Shown here: positions 1 through 8,490 of the stretch, one piece after another
Layout: every line of letters begins with the position of its first letter
How positions within the stretch are numbered: position 1 is the stretch's first letter
Assembly (NCBI RefSeq): GCF_024498075.1
Contig: NZ_JANHOF010000016.1
Span: 62,001-126,000 of the forward strand
Length of the DNA stretch: 64,000 nucleotides
Source of the DNA: Paenibacillus mendelii
GTDB lineage: Bacteria > Bacillota > Bacilli > Paenibacillales > Paenibacillaceae
Reading direction: 5' to 3'
Made by a program: the position numbers and the translations under genes
The notes under the pieces: model-generated
Told to the model about the DNA's origin: nothing
The model's database searches: none
The model's input: only the letters and a program-made list of their open reading frames with translations

Positions 1-395
1 CATCTGCCTTCGACCTAGTATGCCGCTTACTACGCCGCCTTATGACTGCGGCTTTTACGGGTCGAGATCTGAGGCATGCCGGTTGAGACTCAGTGGTAGT
101 GATCCACAGCCAGCCGCATGAGGCTTGTCGTAGTAATTGACCGACACCACCTGCCGAAGAGTACATCCACCCGCTGCCTGCTTACTTGTAGTAGCGTTGG
201 TTTTGTTGTGTGAATGTAACTCGCTGCTGTTGGAAGCCTTGTATGCCTGCCTTGATTCTCAAGGAATCTACACAAAAGGCTTGATCCACACATGGGATAC
301 ATGTGGATCAAGCCTTTATGCACTGAGCTTTATAGTGTTGGGCATCGTTTACGATTCGACTTCGATACAGAGAACACTTGCAACAAGACGAGGCG
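1..395. other. gene-less left flank with a long hairpin
   Basis: I see no convincing gene in this stretch. Short reading frames on both strands between about 90 and 450 mirror one another because of an inverted repeat: AAAGGCTTGATCCACA at 275-290 pairs perfectly over 16 bp with its complement at 302-317, leaving an 11-nt loop. No T-run follows on either strand, so it is not a typical intrinsic terminator. A smaller stem (CCTTGA/TCAAGG) lies just before it near 250-265. Confidence 0.6.
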
Positions 396-1448
396 CTGTA
401 ACGCCACTTTTGGGCGTTTCAGCTGCAGAATCCTACTCTACAATCGCGATTTGACTGCTGTAACGCCGAAAAACGGCGTTACAGCCCACCGCTCATACGA
501 TTCCACCCGCTGTAACGCCACTTTTGGGCGTTTCAGCTTCAGAATCCTACTCTCCATTCACGATGTGACTGCTGTAACGCCGAAAAACGGCGTTACAGCC
601 CACAACTCACACGATTCCACCCGCTGTAACGCCACTTTTGGGCGTTACAGCTGCAGAATCCTACTCTACAATCGCGATTTGACTGCTGTAACGCCGAAAA
701 ACGGCGTTACAGCCCACCGCTCATACGATTCCACCCGCTGTAACGCCACTTTTGGGCGTTTCAGCTTCAGAATCCTACTCTCCATTCACGATGTGACTGC
801 TGTAACGCCGAAAAACGGCGTTACAGCCCACAACTCACACGATTCCACCCGCTGTAACGCCACTTTTGGGCGTTACAGCTGCAGAATCCTACTCTACAAT
901 CGCGATTTGACTGCTGTAACGCCGAAAAACGGCGTTACAGCCCACCACTCGCACGATTCCACTAGCTGTAACGCCACTTTTGGGCGTTACAGCTGCAGAA
1001 TCCTGCTCTCCAATCACGATGTGACTGCTGTAACGCCGAAAAACGGCGTTACAGCCCACCGCTCATACGATTCCACCCGCTGTAACGCCACTTTTGGGCG
1101 TTACGGCTGCAGAATCCTACTCTACAATCGCGATTTGACTACTGTAACGCCGAAAACCGGCGTTACAGCCCACCGCTCATACGATTCCACCCGCTGTAAC
1201 GCCACTTTTGGGCGTTACGGCTGCAGAATCCTACTCTACAATCGCGATTTGACTACTGTAACGCCGAAAACCGGTGTTACAGCCCACCACTCGCACGATT
1301 CCACCCGCTGTAACGCCACTTTTGGGCGTTACAGCTGCAGAATCCTACTCTCCATTCACGATGTGACTGCTGTAACGCCGAAAAACGGCGTTACAGCCCA
1401 CAACTCACACGATTCCACCCGCTGTAACGCCACTTTTGGGCGTTACAG
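396..1448. repeat. 114-bp tandem array of paired palindromes (19 palindromes)
   Basis: Units start at 396, 510, 624, 738, 852, 966, 1080, 1194, 1308 and 1422, an exact 114-bp period with nine full units plus a tenth palindrome. Each unit holds two 27-nt palindromes: type A has arms CTGTAACGCC/GGCGTTACAG around ACTTTTG (some copies read GGCGTTTCAG or GGCGTTACGG on the right), and type B has arms CTGTAACGCCG/CGGCGTTACAG around five bases. Starts of A and B are 62 bp apart, B to the next A 52 bp. Spacers alternate between two versions, giving a partial 228-bp higher-order repeat. Because 114 is 3 x 38, one frame stays open through the whole array, but it has no ribosome site and is probably not a gene. 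Confidence 0.95.
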
Positions 1449-1576
1449 CTGCAAAACTGCAAAATCCTTACACTAAGCCACTCAGCTATATTGAAAAAGC
1501 AGCTCAATAATGATCGCTCACTTGCAACTAGTTTAACCCTAGCCACCTTAACTCCATCCTTAATGCAGCGAGCCTC

Positions 1577-3250
1577 TTAAGCACGAAACAACACTTGCTT
1601 GCGATTCGTAATCGCATCGGCAAGCGGCTTGTCGATCAGGTCATTGATCGGGGTCAAGATTCGTTCCGTGTCATCCGCAATACGGTATACTCCATAGCCC
1701 AACGGTTCTATTGCTGTGCCATTGTCGACATGCGCTTGTAAGGAGTCAGCGCCATCTACGCCGAGCAGCAGAACGCCGTGGCGATAGGAATGTACATCCT
1801 TCATGCTGTTCTCGCCAAGCGCTGATGTGACGCGCAGCCCAATCGGGAATGACAGCTCGATTGTCGTGCCCGCGTCGAGCGGCTGAGTGACCGCGACGAA
1901 GCCGTCTTCAACCACCGCCGCTCTCGTCTCCCCGTTCACCGTAAGCCTCACGGCAGATAGGTCCGTCCAGCCCGGCACGTAAAGCTTAAGCGTAACGGGC
2001 TCGGCATGCGAAGATTCCGTTACTTCCAGTTGAACATACCCTTCATACGGGTATGCACTCCGCTGGTTAATAACAATTTCCCCTCCGCTCTCCATCCCGA
2101 ATCGACCAACGCTATCCGAGTAGAATGGCACGACGATCCGTCCCTCTTCGAGGTAGTAACTGTACTCGACCGACCGGGAGAGCCCTTCTCCGCCGCGCAT
2201 CGTGCAGCACCAGAAAGCTTCGAACATCCCTTCCGACTTCGGCGCGATCGTCATTTCGTCATGGGCACCTGTGCAGACGTCACAGCCAAATCCACCATTC
2301 GGCCGCTGTCCGTAGCCCATTCCGTTAAAATAAATGTGATGGGCTGCATCGAGCAGCTCCTGCTTGCCCGTATGTTTCCACAGCGTTACTGCAACCATGA
2401 ACGAATCGACGACCGCGCAGCTTTCCGTCCAATCCGGCCGTCCGAACCAGTTGTAGTTGGCATAGGTCTCCGTCATGCCTTCCTTCATATATAATCGGAA
2501 TACATCTTCCGCTTTGCGCAGTAAGGCATCATTGCATGTCGTCTCATAATGCCTCAGAAGTCCCCTTGTCGCCGATAGTGTTGCGTGGGTCTGGAACGAC
2601 AGGCCGGCCAGATCGATCGTCATGAACTTCTCGATCATCTCATCGATGAGCATGCCTAATTCCGGCCGCTTCAGAATTTGAAACGCCTGCGTAGCGCCGT
2701 CCAGCATAATGAACGCGCATCCGATATCGGTCGACAAGCGCCATGCTCCGACTTTCTCCTTCTGCAGCTCGCCGATTGCTTCGCCTTCGAATACGCGCTG
2801 CTCCGGCAGAACCGGATAATCGATATAATAACCGCTTGCCGGCAGCAGCAGATGTTCGGTTATGCTCCCAATTACAGAAAGGGAGAATGCGTCTTTCTTC
2901 CACAGATGGTATTCACACATTGACCGCAGAAACCAGCTGTTTCCGGAAAGCTGCTGCTCGTCTATGGTCCCAGCCGGGTAGACCGGCCCGAAGAACCCCT
3001 TATCATTCAACCGCCCTGGCAGCCGGCTCATAATTTCCGCCAAATGCTTCGGCTCCCGATGCGTCGCCTGAGCTAGAAGCACCAGCGCCAGAATCGTCCG
3101 CCCTTCCCAATCACCCGGCCAATCGTACGCTGCATCCTTAAAGACGGAATCCGGCTCATAAGGCTCCGATTCCATCCGGTCGAAGCTCAGCATCGCTCGT
3201 TTATAAGCTTCGCCTTCCACCTTGAGATCTTGCCAAGCAATCGTTTTCAA
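1577..3250 (-). CDS. GH127-like (DUF1680) beta-L-arabinofuranosidase family protein
   Basis: This 557-residue protein looks like the GH127/DUF1680 family, whose characterised members release beta-L-arabinofuranose by a zinc-coordinated cysteine nucleophile. The first two thirds is helix-rich, as for an (alpha/alpha)6 barrel, and the end is beta-rich. The family zinc site seems present: E276-S-C278 (compare E-T-C in HypBA1) and the C348-C349 pair. No signal peptide is visible, so it should act in the cytoplasm. The start is TTG at 3250, with AAGGAGG upstream. It is the last gene of the HAD/phosphoesterase/GH127 run. The exact sugar specificity is unknown and sequence similarity to typical arabinofuranosidases may be modest. 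Confidence 0.72.
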   Translation of the reverse strand: MKTIAWQDLKVEGEAYKRAMLSFDRMESEPYEPDSVFKDAAYDWPGDWEGRTILALVLLAQATHREPKHLAEIMSRLPGRLNDKGFFGPVYPAGTIDEQQLSGNSWFLRSMCEYHLWKKDAFSLSVIGSITEHLLLPASGYYIDYPVLPEQRVFEGEAIGELQKEKVGAWRLSTDIGCAFIMLDGATQAFQILKRPELGMLIDEMIEKFMTIDLAGLSFQTHATLSATRGLLRHYETTCNDALLRKAEDVFRLYMKEGMTETYANYNWFGRPDWTESCAVVDSFMVAVTLWKHTGKQELLDAAHHIYFNGMGYGQRPNGGFGCDVCTGAHDEMTIAPKSEGMFEAFWCCTMRGGEGLSRSVEYSYYLEEGRIVVPFYSDSVGRFGMESGGEIVINQRSAYPYEGYVQLEVTESSHAEPVTLKLYVPGWTDLSAVRLTVNGETRAAVVEDGFVAVTQPLDAGTTIELSFPIGLRVTSALGENSMKDVHSYRHGVLLLGVDGADSLQAHVDNGTAIEPLGYGVYRIADDTERILTPINDLIDKPLADAITNRKQVLFRA

Positions 3251-3268
3251 CTGGAAATAACCTCCTTT

Positions 3269-3301
3269 TCATCCTTCATTAACTCTTTGACAACGCACCA
3301 T
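3269..3301 (-). CDS. possible 10-codon leader ORF
   Basis: Between the phosphoesterase and the GH127-like gene there is ATG at 3301 with AGGAGGAATATC directly upstream, a strong Shine-Dalgarno. It encodes MVRCQRVNEG and stops at 3269, about 20 bp before the GH127 start. It may be a translated leader that couples translation of the downstream gene, or a decayed start of another gene. No homology can be claimed. Confidence 0.3.
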   Translation of the reverse strand: MVRCQRVNEG

Positions 3302-3336
3302 GATATTCCTCCTGCTCAACGCACATCCGAGCAGAT

Positions 3337-4209
3337 TCACAGTGGTTTTAACGTAATCTTACGGAAGCCGCCCTCAAAACCTGCCTTCGTGACATACTGG
3401 TACCGGCCTTCTGCGAAAGCATCCCGATGTGGAAAATGAAGATGGCCGCAAAATATCGCGGCAGCGTTCGGATACTCCCCTTCCGTCAGCATCTGATGGA
3501 ATTGCTGCGTAGACGCATCCGCTTCGCGAAGACCCCAGCGATCTCTCGCAGCCGGATCCCATCCGGGCGCATTCACCATAATCGGGTCACGCCAGACCTC
3601 TAGCGTCTTATCCGCCAGCGTCGGCACATATAGCGGGATGTGAAAGAACAGCAGTGTCGGAATGCCTTCCGCCAGCTGATCCCTGACGAATTGCAGCTGC
3701 GCATCATTGACTTGATAATTGCTGTCATCCAGAATGATCAGCTTCACACCTTCAAGCTCGATCATTCCATAGGATGGATTCCCGCCAGTCACACAATTGA
3801 ACAGCGGATAGAAGGACGACCTCAGCTCGTCATTCGGATGATGGTGAGTAAACAGCCAGTCATGATTACCTAGTGTATAAAGGTATGGTGACGTCAATTG
3901 GCCGAACTGCTCCTCCATCAGCTCCATATTTCGAAAGGAAGGAAATTGGACGATATCACCTGTAAATATGGTGCAATCAGCTTTCCATTCATTGCTGTGA
4001 CGAATGGCTTGTTGAAAATATTCCATGGCGCGTCCACCATAAACCTGACGGAACCGCTCCGCATCCGCCACGATTCGTTCTTCATCCCGGTTGTCCGCCT
4101 CGGCAAAGTGTGAATCGGTCACATGAAGCAGCTTCAATTCGCGCTTAAGGCCTGGAATGCCGATTATCGTTTCTACGAACACGCTTGTTTCTTCTGTTAA
4201 ATCCCTCAT
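3337..4209 (-). CDS. calcineurin-like metallophosphoesterase
   Basis: A 290-residue cytosolic dimetal phosphoesterase of the calcineurin/purple-acid fold. The metal motifs are in order: D-S-H near residues 32-34, G-D near 84-85, G-N-H-D near 114-117, a single His in FFHIP, and G-H-L-H near the end. I place the start at ATG 4209 rather than at 4251, because AAGGAAGGGG sits 9 nt before it inside the end of the preceding gene; this leaves a gap of only 5 bp after that gene's stop. It is therefore translationally close to the HAD phosphatase and probably co-transcribed. The substrate is unknown; phosphodiesters or nucleotides are possible. Confidence 0.85.
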   Translation of the reverse strand: MRDLTEETSVFVETIIGIPGLKRELKLLHVTDSHFAEADNRDEERIVADAERFRQVYGGRAMEYFQQAIRHSNEWKADCTIFTGDIVQFPSFRNMELMEEQFGQLTSPYLYTLGNHDWLFTHHHPNDELRSSFYPLFNCVTGGNPSYGMIELEGVKLIILDDSNYQVNDAQLQFVRDQLAEGIPTLLFFHIPLYVPTLADKTLEVWRDPIMVNAPGWDPAARDRWGLREADASTQQFHQMLTEGEYPNAAAIFCGHLHFPHRDAFAEGRYQYVTKAGFEGGFRKITLKPL

Positions 4210-4214
4210 CAATT

Positions 4215-5027
4215 TCATCCCCTTCCTTCGCTTGTATTCAGAAGCGTCCATTGCCCGATTCGTTCAATAATGACATCCGGTATCGGTGCAGATGAATCGC
4301 GACCGATCAAGGTTTGGCCCATGCCTCCGGATCGAATCCAGATCGTTCTCATGCCAGCTCGTGCGCCTCCTGTGATATCGGTCTCCAGATTGTCGCCTAT
4401 CATTGTGCATTGGCTGGCATCAACACCATACTTCTTCATGCCATAATGGAATAAATAAGGTCCTGGTTTGCCGATTGACATCACGGATTGACCTGTAATG
4501 GCTTCAACCGCTCGCACAAGAGCTCCTGTCTCCGGTATTCTGGTGCCACCTGGGCCGGGATGATATAAATCCGGATTCGTCGCGAGTAAGGTAACCCCAC
4601 TCTCCACCTCGTTCACAAGCTGCTGAAGCTTGTCGAACGTAAACCCGGTATCCCTTCCAATAACAACGATATCGGCTTGTTCCGCAGACGATAATGGAAT
4701 CACGCGATGACCCTTCCCGGCGATCGCCTGTTCCAAGCTTAGCGAACCAACGGCCTTCACCGTCCGCGGCCCATAATGATCCATCAGGTAAGATCCGATC
4801 GCATCCGTTGCCGATATGATCTCTGACGGATCGGCGAATATGCCCATATGATGTAGTTTCACAGCGATTTCATCCGCTGTATTCCGGGAATTATTCGTAA
4901 TGAACCCGACCCTCTTCCCCTTGCCGCGAAGATATTGCAATAGCGCCTGCGCACCTTCAGCGGGTCGATCACTGTAATAGAGCGTCCCGTCCAAATCAAA
5001 GAAATATACGTCCGAAGTCTGCCAAAT
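4215..5027 (-). CDS. HAD-IIA (NagD-like) phosphatase, apparently with a non-standard start
   Basis: A HAD-superfamily class IIA phosphatase of about 270 residues. Motif I reads FFDLDGTLYYSD, the cap class follows NagD/AraL/phosphoglycolate-type proteins, motif II is in ITNNS and motif IV in IGDNLETDI. Members act on small phosphates, including glycerol-3-phosphate in some bacteria. The first ATG/GTG/TTG in frame is TTG 4994, which lies inside motif I and would remove the nucleophile Asp. The frame is open back to a TGA at 5043-5045, and AGGAGGG lies at 5037-5043, so the likely start is ATT at 5027 (or ATC at 5033). A base substitution of a former ATG is the alternative. It lies behind a promoter and attenuator directly after glpP. 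Confidence 0.8.
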   Translation of the reverse strand: MWQTSDVYFFDLDGTLYYSDRPAEGAQALLQYLRGKGKRVGFITNNSRNTADEIAVKLHHMGIFADPSEIISATDAIGSYLMDHYGPRTVKAVGSLSLEQAIAGKGHRVIPLSSAEQADIVVIGRDTGFTFDKLQQLVNEVESGVTLLATNPDLYHPGPGGTRIPETGALVRAVEAITGQSVMSIGKPGPYLFHYGMKKYGVDASQCTMIGDNLETDITGGARAGMRTIWIRSGGMGQTLIGRDSSAPIPDVIIERIGQWTLLNTSEGRG

Positions 5028-5066
5028 AACGATGATCCCTCCTCACTTTTCCTACTTGCAGACAAC

Positions 5067-5135
5067 AAAAAAAGAGAAAGACCGACGATAAAGGGCGTGC
5101 GTAAACACGCCTCTTCTCGTACGGAGCTTTCTCTT
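5067..5135 (-). terminator. leader terminator/attenuator before the HAD gene, candidate GlpP target
   Basis: On the minus strand AAGAGAAAG (5135-5127) pairs with CTTTCTCTT (5080-5072), followed by a T-run. Inside, CCG-T-ACGA pairs with TCGT-CGG, and GGCGTG pairs with CACGCC, making one long interrupted stem. It lies in the transcript between the promoter at 5171-5199 and the HAD gene, so it would stop transcription unless antiterminated. The glpP gene next door encodes an RNA-binding antiterminator of this type of leader in Bacillus; the link is inferred from position. Confidence 0.75.
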
Positions 5136-5170
5136 ATCCGCTGCTCTGTAATAAAGTAGTAGGTAATACG

Positions 5171-5199
5171 AATATAATGGTAGCCCGCCAGCAAGTCAA
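5171..5199 (-). promoter_or_regulatory. sigma-A promoter of the HAD/phosphoesterase operon
   Basis: TTGACT (5199-5194), a 17-bp spacer and TATATT (5176-5171) form a near-consensus promoter on the minus strand. It begins immediately after the glpP stop codon at 5200-5202. Transcription should start near 5164 and run into the leader hairpin. Confidence 0.8.
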
Positions 5200-5790
5200 T
5201 TATAAATCTTCAAGGTCGCGGAATGTCAACGGCCACAGCGATGGCTCGCTGACTGATAAAGCGGTCGCACCGGCATGAATACTATCGGCCGCCTCCTTCT
5301 TTGTCTGAATAAGGCCGCTTGCAATGAGAGGGATGTTGGGCAGTTCTTCTGTGAACCGGGATATGACCTTACTCATCAGACCGGGCATGATCTCGATTCC
5401 GTCGGGCTCCGTCGTACGGGCTAATTTCAATCCGTTCTCGAGTGCCAGCGAATCCAGGACGAATAAGTGCAGGATTGCATACAACCCATTCTTACCCGCT
5501 TCCTTAATAAGATGGCTCTTAGGCGTTATAATGCCATCCGCCCCCACATATTCCTTCACGAATGGGAGCGTTTCTTTGTCCGTGCTGGACAACCCGCGGA
5601 TCAGGTCGATATGGAGGAACGCTCCTTTTTCCGCCTCCGCACACTCCCTTACCGACCGAATGATGTCCGTAACACTCCCGCCCATAAAAAACAAGTTATC
5701 TACGCCGCTTTCCAATGCAGCTGCAGTATCGCTCCGGCTTCGCACGGCGGCAATGACCGGTTTCTGACCAATCCGATGCAGTAATGGCAT
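5200..5790 (-). CDS. glpP: glycerol-3-phosphate responsive antiterminator
   Basis: A 196-residue GlpP family protein, close to the family length. In Bacillus GlpP binds glycerol-3-phosphate and then the leader RNA of glpD and glpFK, preventing termination. Recognisable segments are the start with VIAAVRS, GADGIITPKSHLI, IEIMPGLMSKVI and the phosphate-binding like IASGLI, consistent with its TIM-barrel fold. ATG at 5790 is preceded by GAAAGGAAA. No glpD, glpF or glpK is near; instead the next transcription unit has its own promoter and an attenuator, so the local target may be the HAD phosphatase operon. Confidence 0.9.
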   Translation of the reverse strand: MPLLHRIGQKPVIAAVRSRSDTAAALESGVDNLFFMGGSVTDIIRSVRECAEAEKGAFLHIDLIRGLSSTDKETLPFVKEYVGADGIITPKSHLIKEAGKNGLYAILHLFVLDSLALENGLKLARTTEPDGIEIMPGLMSKVISRFTEELPNIPLIASGLIQTKKEAADSIHAGATALSVSEPSLWPLTFRDLEDL

Positions 5791-5942
5791 TCTATCGCTT
5801 TTCCTTTCTATATGACCTTGAAGGTCTAAACATTATATTAATGAAGGAATGCAATCCATCTTCCAGATCAGGGCAGCCAATCCCACAACTATTATACATG
5901 AAAACCTGTGAATGGAGTGTCAGGGTATCCGTTCCGCATACG

Positions 5943-5980
5943 AAGCAACAGCATCCCGGTTTCCCGAGATGCTGTTGCTT
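5943..5980. terminator. hairpin between glpP and the binding-protein remnant
   Basis: AAGCAACAGCATC pairs over 13 bp with GATGCTGTTGCTT around a 12-nt loop. It lies 55 bp beyond the stop of the minus-strand remnant at 6035. There is no clear T-run on either side, so it may be a terminator or an RNA-processing structure. Confidence 0.5.
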
Positions 5981-6034
5981 GAAGACTTGAAGACTTGATA
6001 CTTGGACTCTTGCAGCAGTACGTCCAGCCGCAGC

Positions 6035-6810
6035 TTACTTTTGATTATCCGGCCAAGCGAACTCAACACCCAGCTTTTTCTTCGCTTCCTTGAAATGAGT
6101 ATCCCAGTACGTATACAGCTTGTTGTATCCCAGCTTCTCTTCTTGGGCAACCATATCGTTGAAGATTTGCTCGACTTCCGCTTCCGATTTCGCCAATACC
6201 ATCTTGGCGCCCATGCTTTTGCGGTATTCTTCGATCTTCACATCGATAGCCGCTTCGTCGGTTCCCCCGCCCGGTTTGATCGCTTCGAACGGCAGTGTGT
6301 TATAGCTGTAGGCAGAGAAATGCTTCTCGGTCTCCGCTTTCCACTTATCCACCTCATTCGTCGGTTTCGGGAAGGTCGATTGAATGGGAATCCAGTTCGT
6401 AAACCAGCCGATCCCTTCATACTTTAAGTTTGCGGCAGTCGGGTCTGCAGCGAAATCCTTCTCCCGCTCATCCGAGAACTTGACATGTCCATCGCTGTCA
6501 TAGTCCCATGCGATTCCTTTCGGACCATATGTCGATTCAATCGACTTTTCATCCTCGGAGAAGTATTCGAGCATCTTGGCGATCCGGGCTTCGTGCTTCG
6601 TGCTCTTGCCAACCATCGTAATGGTCCAACCCGAAAGTGTGCTTGGTGTAAAATGGAACGCCTTGCCTGCATCGCCCTTGATCGGGCCGGCTGGAACGAA
6701 GATCGCCTTCGGATCCACATTATAGAGGCCGTTCCACTTGATGCGCCAATTCGTATAAGCAAACACGCTCCCCGCGTTCACTTTCTCCTGAACATCAGGA
6801 ATGACACTAG
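6035..6810 (-). pseudogene. 5'-truncated sugar ABC transporter binding lipoprotein (LipO/YtcQ-like)
   Basis: About 250 residues remain of the C-terminal lobe of a large Paenibacillus-type extracellular solute-binding protein; intact members are about twice this length and begin with a lipoprotein signal. Recognisable features are the VNAGSVFAYTNWRI segment, a Trp-rich lobe and the C-terminal helix ending in AWPDNQK. Sense codons continue a few residues upstream of the first start (VIPDVQEK) and are then cut by a TAG, so no signal peptide or N-lobe exists. No permease genes are nearby. It looks like a deletion remnant. Confidence 0.75.
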
Positions 6811-6994
6811 GGCAGCTCTACGTTAATTCATAAACAAAATGTTCCCTTTACTAATAAGCACTGCGTGGGCGAATGTTCTTAAAGGTCGCTGTTGTGTCCA
6901 GATTCCTTGAACAAATTGGGTAAGGCTGGAATCCGGAATCGTTCCACAATATCCTTAAATTCCCTTTTCAAAATATAATAGATTCCAGTGTAAT

Positions 6995-7300
6995 TTGCTG
7001 CGTGAAAGGCGTTCCGAGCAGGTTCGCATAGACAACAACTTCAAGGCGATCGAAGATAGAGGAATCCGGATCCCCGATGAGTTATCCGTCCTCTCGTTTG
7101 ATGATGACGATACTTTCCTGCTTCATAAACCGACGATCAATACCGTCCGCCAGCCGCTCTATGAGCTCGGTGTCGAGGCTGCCCGAATATTGCTGGCGCA
7201 TATCGCGGCGGGCACGAAGCCCGTTCAGACCCATATCCATATGCTGAAAACCTCGTTCATCGAACGGAATTCGATCGCTCCTGCAAGCGCGCCGAAGTAA
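6995..7300 (+). pseudogene. LacI-family regulator remnant (C-terminal end)
   Basis: About 85 residues match the end of the periplasmic-binding-like domain of LacI regulators: IEDRGIRIPDELSVLSFDDDD, then the conserved TVRQPLYELG segment and AARILLAHI. The helix-turn-helix and the N-terminal subdomain are absent, and the residues before IEDRG do not fit the family. Together with the neighbouring binding-protein remnant it marks a decayed sugar-utilisation locus. Confidence 0.75.
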
Positions 7301-7360
7301 GCAACGGAATGCTCGGCATCGTTACCGGTGGACAATTGGATATAAACGTAGTACATTTAT

Positions 7361-7377
7361 GAAAATATACCATTTTC
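7361..7377. promoter_or_regulatory. palindromic operator-like site before the IclR gene
   Basis: GAAAAT and ATTTTC flank ATACC, a perfect dyad ending 34 bp before the IclR start. A weak promoter (TTGGAT, 16 bp, TATGAA) overlaps it on the left. Autoregulation by the IclR protein is a reasonable guess; IclR family sites vary widely. Confidence 0.4.
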
Positions 7378-7411
7378 AATAAAGAAACACATTTTACGAG
7401 GAGGCAATAGA

Positions 7412-8206
7412 TTGACAACCCCAAAACAGACTTCTGTCGTGAAGTCAGCAGACCGCGTCCTTGATATATTGGAGCTATTAGCCGTTGAACAGCATGCCAT
7501 CAACTTGGTTGAAATTGCGAGAAAGCTGGAGATGCCGACAAGCAGCACCTATAAGATTTTGCAAAATATGCTTGCCCGCGGATATTTGGAAACGGATGTA
7601 AGCGAGAAGATGTTCAAGCTCGGCTATAAGGTTCTCGAGATTGCCACGAAGTATTCCCAGAATACGGACCTAATCTCCCAATTCCAGAGCTTCGCTCAAC
7701 GAATCATCCAAGATATTAATGAAGCTGCCTTCCTCTCGATCCGAGAGAAGGATATGGTTCTGTATGTATCCGAGAAGCAGAGCAGCCACCCCGTCCGTTT
7801 CGTTTCCCATATGGGGATGAAGCTGCCTATTCACTCGACCGCCATGGGCAAGGCAATGCTGAGCAAGCTTACGGACAAGGAAATTAACAAGCTGTTTCCC
7901 AGCAAGACGCTGGGCAAATTGACGGATGGAACCATTCAAGATCGCAGCCAGCTCCTGAAGCAGATGGAAGAAATACGTCAGGAAGGATTGGCATACAGTT
8001 ACGGCGAGGCCGTACAAGGCGTTCAGTGTGTCGCAGCTCCAATTTGTAATGCGAATGGCGAAGCGGTTGCCGCAATGAGTATCTCCATCCCGGCATCCCG
8101 GTTTTCTCCTGAGATCTGGGAGAAGGCCAAGGAATGGGTTGCGCAAGGGGCGAAGGAGTTAAGTCTAAGCTTGTTTTATCAGCCGCTTGAACAGCATCAC
8201 CCGTAG
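7412..8206 (+). CDS. IclR-family transcriptional regulator
   Basis: A 264-residue IclR protein. The N-terminal winged helix spans about residues 8-70 (SADRVLDILELLA, then the recognition helix in MPTSSTYKILQNML), followed by the GAF-like effector domain with HSTAMGKAMLS and the late GEAVAAMSISIPASRF segment typical of the family. The start is TTG at 7412, 7 bp after AGGAGG. It faces the DapA-like gene convergently, so it may control the catabolic cluster through a distant promoter, or a lost target. The effector is unknown. Confidence 0.92.
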   Translation: MTTPKQTSVVKSADRVLDILELLAVEQHAINLVEIARKLEMPTSSTYKILQNMLARGYLETDVSEKMFKLGYKVLEIATKYSQNTDLISQFQSFAQRIIQDINEAAFLSIREKDMVLYVSEKQSSHPVRFVSHMGMKLPIHSTAMGKAMLSKLTDKEINKLFPSKTLGKLTDGTIQDRSQLLKQMEEIRQEGLAYSYGEAVQGVQCVAAPICNANGEAVAAMSISIPASRFSPEIWEKAKEWVAQGAKELSLSLFYQPLEQHHP

Positions 8207-8231
8207 AGAAGAATAATCGATCATAGTTATG

Positions 8232-8460
8232 GGAGATGCATCTCCTTTCGGTTGCTGCCCGGAATCGTGACATTGGATTAGATAAACTCGCCATAAGGTA
8301 ATTTCACGATTCCAAAGGCAAACGCTGTCGCTCCTACAGGAAATGCACTCCTCACTTTATTTATCGATGAAAGATTTAAAAATAGTGGTGCAGAAATAAA
8401 CTGCGCCATCATTAAGGGCAGCAACAAAAGATAATGTCTTTTGTTGCTGCCCTTTCTTTT
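8232..8460 (+). terminator. IclR downstream region with two hairpins
   Basis: A 14-nt perfect palindrome GGAGATGCATCTCC lies at 8232-8245, 26 bp after the IclR stop. A strong intrinsic terminator lies at 8414-8454: a 17-bp stem (AAGGGCAGCAACAAAAG with its complement), a 7-nt loop, then TCTTTTTC on the plus strand. Between them a 10-bp inverted repeat GGAATCGTGA/TCACGATTCC spans 8261-8313. No gene is seen in the interval. Confidence 0.75.
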
Positions 8461-8490
8461 TCATTGGATGATGTCCCTTTCAAAACCGGC

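Noticed and set aside
396-1448. CRISPR array
   Set aside because: Spacers are repeated rather than unique, the palindromes come in two alternating types, and no cas gene is near.
292-1476. A 394-codon open frame made of 38-residue repeats
   Set aside because: It exists only because 114 is divisible by three. There is no ribosome site, and the DNA palindromes rather than the codons are conserved.
5067-5135. Metabolite riboswitch
   Set aside because: I could not match any known aptamer; the neighbouring glpP makes protein-mediated antitermination simpler.
8279-8352. Short minus-strand frame ending in FAFGIVKLPYGEFI
   Set aside because: The end looks protein-like, but it is too short and no upstream part of a gene supports it.
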